Of a stretch of 64,000 bases of DNA, positions 59,691 through 64,000 are shown one piece after another. The notes beneath the pieces are model-generated. The model ran no database searches. It was not told where the DNA came from and was given only the letters and a program-made list of their open reading frames with translations. The position numbers and the translations under genes are program-made. Within the stretch, counting starts at the first letter, position 1. Each line of letters begins with the position of its first letter. Source of the stretch: Bacillus sp. B15-48. GTDB taxonomy: Bacteria; Bacillota; Bacilli; Bacillales; Cytobacillaceae. The stretch is from the NCBI RefSeq assembly GCF_016879755.1, contig NZ_WOFU01000001.1:806001-870000 (forward strand), given 5' to 3'.

Positions 59691-60998
59691 TTACTTCATC
59701 GTTTGTGGCAACCATGTTGCTAGTTCAGGGAAGGCAATTAATAAACCACCAACAACTATAAATGCAACAATCGAATACACTAGCGATGTTCGAAAAAGTT
59801 TTTCAATTGGAATCTTAGTAACTCCGCCAACTGCATAAACACTAATACCCACAGGTGGCGTAATAAGACCTAGCGTACAAATGACTGATAACAAAATACC
59901 GAACCAAACAAGGTCAATACTCGCAGCTTGTAAAATTGGTAATAACATAGGTACGGTCATTAGGATTACGGCCATTCCTTCAATAAACATAAATAAAAAG
60001 AAGTAGATTAACATAATAATCACTAATAATAGAATAGGAGAGTCCATTAACGGCCCAAGCATATCAATCACTTTTCTCGGAAGCATTGATAACGAAATAA
60101 AACGTCCGAATAATGAAGCCCCGATTACAATCGCCATCGCCATTACTGAAACTTTAGTCGTTTCAATCAATGAACTCACGATAAAATCTTTATTTATTTT
60201 CCCTAAAACTAGCGCAACAATTAAACTAATAAACGCACCAACTGCACCAGCTTCCGTTGGTGTAAATATTCCAGTATAAATACCACCAAAAATCGATAAA
60301 ACAATTAACGTACCAGCGATAACAATGATAATATAGCGACCGACAGAGGGATCGTCATCATCCTCTGAATCAGTCACGGTCAAATCGTCTTGGTATTTTC
60401 GCAAATAAACAATCGTTACGACAGAAAATACAACCATCATAAGAATTCCAGGAATAAAGGCTGCTACAAACAATTGACCAATTGAAATTTGTGCCGTTAC
60501 TCCGTAAATGATCAGCAGAACACTTGGTGGGATGATGGCTGAAAGAGAACCTGCTGCAGCTGCTAATGTTCCAGCAAGATGGTCTGGATAACCTTTCTTT
60601 TTTAACTCTGGCACCGCAACCTGTCCAAGCGCAGCTGCTGTTGCTGTACCTGAACCCGAAACAGCACCGAGAAATCCTCCTAAAAAGACTGTCAACACAC
60701 TAAGTAAACCAGTTCTCCCTTTAGAAAGTTTAAACACTAGATTGTAAAAGTCTTTAACAATCCCTGCTTTCATAATAAACTGGGCCATTAAAATATAGAG
60801 AGGAACCGTGGTTAAAGCATAACTTGCAACCCGAGTATATGGTTCACTTTGTAAAAAACCACTGAGGAGAGACATTCCTCCTAAAATATAAATACCTAAA
60901 ATTCCAGAAGTTAACAATAAAGAGCTAATATATTGTCCTGTTAGTAATAAAAAAAGAAAGACAATAATAACTATGATGATAGCAATATTTTCAATCAT
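59691..60998 (-). CDS. TRAP transporter large permease (DctM family), orphan system
   Basis: The 435-aa permease from ATG 60998 has PLYILMAQFIMKAGI, GAVSGSGTATAAALGQVAV, AIIPPSVLLIIYGV and GIFTPTEAGAVGAF. The frame is open for 41 more codons to an ATG at 61121, but the shorter form has normal DctM length and GGGGTGAGGAT upstream. The extra 41 codons do not look like a membrane segment. The neighbouring acyl-CoA synthetase suggests an organic-acid substrate. The gap 61122-61434 shows no gene. Confidence 0.88.
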   Translation of the reverse strand: MIENIAIIIVIIVFLFLLLTGQYISSLLLTSGILGIYILGGMSLLSGFLQSEPYTRVASYALTTVPLYILMAQFIMKAGIVKDFYNLVFKLSKGRTGLLSVLTVFLGGFLGAVSGSGTATAAALGQVAVPELKKKGYPDHLAGTLAAAAGSLSAIIPPSVLLIIYGVTAQISIGQLFVAAFIPGILMMVVFSVVTIVYLRKYQDDLTVTDSEDDDDPSVGRYIIIVIAGTLIVLSIFGGIYTGIFTPTEAGAVGAFISLIVALVLGKINKDFIVSSLIETTKVSVMAMAIVIGASLFGRFISLSMLPRKVIDMLGPLMDSPILLLVIIMLIYFFLFMFIEGMAVILMTVPMLLPILQAASIDLVWFGILLSVICTLGLITPPVGISVYAVGGVTKIPIEKLFRTSLVYSIVAFIVVGGLLIAFPELATWLPQTMK

Positions 60999-61434
60999 AT
61001 CCTCACCCCATTCTCCAATACCTAATATTTTCGCGAATAAAACTCCTGTTCCAAATGATTGATCACCAGTGAGGGGATTACCGCCCGTTAATCTGCGATA
61101 TATCTCAAAAAAATATTTCATACCTCTTACTTTTAATGATTCATCCTCTCACTTTTCTAAAACAACCGTTTTCTAATTTAATTATTTGAATTTTCAGATA
61201 TTAACTTCTATCATTCTCGCTGTTTTTTTCTAATAGCGCCTTTAAGAATAAGATATATCAGACATCAATCTCCGTCATAAAAGTGAGTGAATGCATCCCT
61301 TTCGAACATCAACATTATAAATGAATTCATATGAGTACAAATGGTTATTTTTAAAATTAGCTATGGTTCTTCTAATTAAGATTGGTTATCCCAATTTAAG
61401 AATCAAAACAATAAGTTTCTTATCTTAAATGAGT

Positions 61435-62025
61435 TTACCCCTGTTTGATGTCCAGTTTATCAACAAATTTTTCGCACATCTCGAACGCTCTCTCTTCATT
61501 ATAAAATTGTAATATATATAAAGTAGATAAATGGATTAAAAATCCGATTACTTCCCAAGACACATCGTGATACTCGATATCTCTTTCCTCGCCATCTTCC
61601 TTGTCATGAATAACATCATAAATAAAATTGGCATATGATTCATAACAGTCTAACAATACCGCTTTAATTTTTGCGATATGAATTTCTGAAATTGCCTGGT
61701 AAAAAATTTGGAGTTCTTTTTCATATTTATTAAGGGATTTCAGATACGTTTTTATGATATACGTTAAAACTTCTTTCGTTGATCCACTAGCTTCGTTTCG
61801 GTAAGAATTGAATAATATTAACGTTTTTTCTCCCATCTTCCTTAACACTTCAGCAAATAAATCCTCTTTGGAATCAAAATGTTTATAAACGATTGGCTCA
61901 GTAACACCTGATAATTTCGCAATTTCTGATACTTTCGCTACTCGATAATTTGTTTCAGCAAATACTTGTATCGCTGAACGAATAATGACCCGTTTTCTTT
62001 TATCTGCTGGAAGCCGCTTACTCAT
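61435..62025 (-). CDS. TetR-family regulator
   Basis: This 196-aa protein has a TetR helix-turn-helix (about 5-55; YRVAKVSEIAKLSGVTEPIV then YKHFDSKEDLF) and a helical C-terminal ligand domain. ATG 62025 follows GAGG by 6 bases. It lies between the acyl-CoA synthetase gene and the TRAP permease genes on the same strand and probably controls them in response to an acyl-CoA or acid. Confidence 0.9.
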   Translation of the reverse strand: MSKRLPADKRKRVIIRSAIQVFAETNYRVAKVSEIAKLSGVTEPIVYKHFDSKEDLFAEVLRKMGEKTLILFNSYRNEASGSTKEVLTYIIKTYLKSLNKYEKELQIFYQAISEIHIAKIKAVLLDCYESYANFIYDVIHDKEDGEERDIEYHDVSWEVIGFLIHLSTLYILQFYNEERAFEMCEKFVDKLDIKQG

Positions 62026-62108
62026 ACAATACCTCATTTTCTTTAAAAATTAGTCGTTCAAAATATTGTAGCACAGTCCAATTTTGTTAAAAATAATTTG
62101 TCATCTTG

Positions 62109-62128
62109 ATGGGGGAAATCATCCCCCA
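62109..62128 (+). terminator. Hairpin between the acyl-CoA synthetase and TetR genes
   Basis: ATGGGGG and CCCCCAT arms with a 6-base loop. TTTTT follows on the plus strand; on the minus strand no T-run follows directly, so it may only weaken read-through into the TetR gene. Confidence 0.55.
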
Positions 62129-62189
62129 TTTTTACTCTTGTTTACGTATAGTGTAATCATTTGCTTTTAAGGGAGATTGAACAGCAAAT

Positions 62190-63848
62190 TTAGTTATTAA
62201 TTGGCCTGAATTGCTGTCTCAATTTATATTTCAAAATTTTTCCTCCTACCGTTTCAGGCAATCGATCAGTATAGATGATTTGTTTTGGCGTTTCAAAACT
62301 AGCGAGCTTTTCCCGGCAAAAACGGATCAACTCTTCCTCTTCAACCTGTTGCCCACCCTTAAGGACGACGATCCCTGTTACCATTTCACCCCATTTTTCA
62401 TGAGGCAAGCCAACCACTGCAGCATTTCCAACACTTGGGTGCATTCGAAGGACAGTTTCAACTCTTATACTGGAGACATTCTCTCCCCCAGATTTGATCA
62501 CATCTTTATAACGATCAATCATGATGGCTAAACCTTCCTCATCATACATACAACTATCGCCAGAGTGAAACCAGCCACCTTCAAATGCTTCCCGTGTAGC
62601 TTGTTCATTTTTATAATATCCTGACATAATCGCAGGGGAACGATAAACAACTTCACCAGATACTCCAGGCTTTGTTATCACCTCTCCTTGCTCGTCCTTA
62701 AGAACGGATGCTAATAGAGGATTAGGCACACCAACATAATTGACAACTGGAGCATTCTTTTTGTACGTTTCTGGCCATTTATCATGCCAAAAACGATATC
62801 CTGAAATCGATTCTGTCTGTGCTAACAACTCGTACAAGACTAAATCTTTTCCACATAATTCTTTGAGTTTATCATGATATTCTGGACTTAATGCAGCCCA
62901 GCCATAAAAAATGACAGATAAACTAGTAGCATCATATTTTCCTTTATTATTGATAAAGGTATCCGTTAACTTTGCTAAAAAGGCTGGTGAACCCGCCCAA
63001 AATGCAGTCACTTTTTCATCGGTAATTGCTTGCGCCACAGAAGGTACATCAAAGGTACGTCCGATCACAAACGTGCCACCTGAGAGGAAGGAAGCAAAAG
63101 GGAGCACTTGATCTCCGACGTGAAAGATAATCGGCAAAAAGCTACATATTTTCAAATCACCTTCTAAATGCAACCCTCTTGACAGCGATAAAGCGGAATT
63201 AAAAGATGCGAAATACGTATATGTGTGGGAAATCATCACACCTTTTGGCATACTTGTTGTTCCTGAAGTGAAAAGAATTTCCCAAATATCATCCCCATGG
63301 ATTTCAACATCGGGTTCAACTGTCTCTTGATCGGATACAAACGATTCAAACGACTGACTCCCTACTATCACCTTGCCGTTAATTGGAATCGTAATATCTA
63401 AATCAAGATGATGTTCATTAAATACAGACTCAATTTTCGGCCAATGTTCGGAATCTGCTATAAAAACCTTAGGTTCTACTAGATTAATGATATAGGAAAT
63501 GACATCAGGTGCCAGCATCGTATTTACTGGCACAGCAACCATCCCTGCCTTTGCGACACCAATTTTTGCTATTAATGCCTCTGCTGAGTTATCACAGAAG
63601 AAAAAGACACGATCTCCACGGTTTAATCCTTTGTTCATAAGAGCATTCGCAAATTGATTGGCCTTATCATTCGCCTGTTTATACGTCAACCTGGCATTGC
63701 TTTTATGTGCGTATGCTCCCTCTCTTGCAACGATTGCTTCTTTATTTGGAAAACTATAAGTTACTCTTTCTAGCGTATCGCCAACACTCACTCTTTCCCA
63801 TCTATTCACATTTCTTCGATTATAAAGAGAAGTTACATCCATTTCCAT
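62190..63848 (-). CDS. AMP-binding acyl-CoA synthetase
   Basis: This 552-aa adenylating enzyme activates a carboxylic acid with ATP and CoA. Motifs are the P-loop-like FTSGTTSMPKGVMISHTY, the aspartate segment GGWFHSGDSCMYDEEG and YKDVIKSGGENVSS. The catalytic lysine near the end is in VGGKILKYKLR. The length is that of medium/long-chain or aromatic acyl-CoA ligases. It is the first gene of the last cluster, with a TetR regulator and TRAP permeases. The acid it uses cannot be told from sequence. The 63849-64000 stretch holds only its upstream region. Confidence 0.92.
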   Translation of the reverse strand: MEMDVTSLYNRRNVNRWERVSVGDTLERVTYSFPNKEAIVAREGAYAHKSNARLTYKQANDKANQFANALMNKGLNRGDRVFFFCDNSAEALIAKIGVAKAGMVAVPVNTMLAPDVISYIINLVEPKVFIADSEHWPKIESVFNEHHLDLDITIPINGKVIVGSQSFESFVSDQETVEPDVEIHGDDIWEILFTSGTTSMPKGVMISHTYTYFASFNSALSLSRGLHLEGDLKICSFLPIIFHVGDQVLPFASFLSGGTFVIGRTFDVPSVAQAITDEKVTAFWAGSPAFLAKLTDTFINNKGKYDATSLSVIFYGWAALSPEYHDKLKELCGKDLVLYELLAQTESISGYRFWHDKWPETYKKNAPVVNYVGVPNPLLASVLKDEQGEVITKPGVSGEVVYRSPAIMSGYYKNEQATREAFEGGWFHSGDSCMYDEEGLAIMIDRYKDVIKSGGENVSSIRVETVLRMHPSVGNAAVVGLPHEKWGEMVTGIVVLKGGQQVEEEELIRFCREKLASFETPKQIIYTDRLPETVGGKILKYKLRQQFRPINN

Positions 63849-64000
63849 TTAACTCACCGCCCCTCATGCTAATAAAAATAATTGATATCGAAATAAGAGT
63901 TAAAAGAAACTTCCCGATAAATTTGAAGCTATATAACGTCGATTAAATGACTTTAGCCATTTTTAGTAGTTTTTTTCAAATAATGGCGTCTTTGTTAGCG

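Noticed and set aside
1-64000. tRNA or rRNA genes
   Set aside because: No cloverleaf with a conserved T-loop (GTTCGANTC) or rRNA segments was recognised in the intergenic regions on reading; a dedicated tRNA scan was not possible here.

Overview
The window looks like a chromosome segment of a low-GC Gram-positive bacterium of the Bacillaceae, probably an alkaliphilic or salt-adapted Bacillus-like species. Supporting signs are AGGAGG-type ribosome binding sites, YitT-family proteins, a YheC/D-type spore-coat ATP-grasp protein, a BH3325-like SIS protein, NagR-type operators, cre-like sites and a common Bacillus intergenic repeat at 22.9 kb. Four separate TRAP (mostly Na+-coupled) permease systems in 64 kb suggest that sodium-driven uptake of organic acids matters to this cell. 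The genus cannot be fixed from the sequence alone.

Layout. (1) 0.2-6.7 kb, plus strand: DctPQM TRAP transporter, cyclic amidohydrolase (hydantoinase/allantoinase superfamily), M20 N-carbamoyl-amino-acid hydrolase type enzyme and an IclR regulator. This is a self-contained module for importing and opening a cyclic ureide. (2) 6.8-17 kb: an accessory stretch of mostly minus-strand genes (YheC/D, branched-chain aminotransferase, LysR regulator, small unknowns, hybrid-cluster protein Hcp, EthD-like protein), each followed by a copy of a 45-bp repeat. (3) 16.6-19.2 kb: a duplicated MerR-like coiled-coil gene with a decayed tandem paralogue, then a YitT-family membrane protein bracketed by 57-bp direct repeats. 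(4) 19.3-27.3 kb: amino-sugar catabolism, with RpiR regulator, NanE, PTS EIICB and EIIA facing nagA-nagB-nagR-SIS. Two near-identical NagR operators lie between the two arms. (5) 28-36 kb: two cyclic-di-GMP proteins, a fructose-PTS-like membrane protein with a divergent TetR regulator, and a second YitT copy. (6) 36.3-46.5 kb: a ten-gene minus-strand operon (CoA-transferase, 3-hydroxyacyl-CoA dehydrogenase, two crotonases, thiolase, PaaI-like thioesterase, FabG-like reductase) containing a TAXI-type fused TRAP transporter, with a divergent GntR/FCD regulator. (7) 47.4-54.7 kb: a second DctPQM TRAP operon with an acylating aldehyde dehydrogenase, Fe-alcohol dehydrogenase, HMG-CoA-lyase-like enzyme and GntR/FCD regulator. 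(8) 54.9-59 kb: a graveyard with an ISLre2-like transposase remnant, the second MerR-like/coiled-coil locus and a broken molybdopterin oxidoreductase. (9) 59-63.8 kb: acyl-CoA synthetase, TetR regulator and a TRAP permease pair (DctM, DctQ) with no binding protein.

The most unusual feature is the 45-bp repeat, which ends in the perfect 11-bp palindrome GTCACWGTGAC. I count 13 essentially full copies and about seven partial or degenerate ones, all in the same orientation on the plus strand. In five unrelated minus-strand genes the stop codon lies at the same place inside the palindrome, so their proteins end in Ser-Leu or Ser-Gln. Several copies are joined to a GGATGAGC...GCTCATCC terminator hairpin, and two show 12-bp tandem duplications at the right edge. 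Together with a second repeat family (core GACGGTTCTGCCGTTTC) and duplicated genes that start and stop at these repeats, this points to a repeat-driven process that rewrites gene 3' ends and moves gene cassettes.
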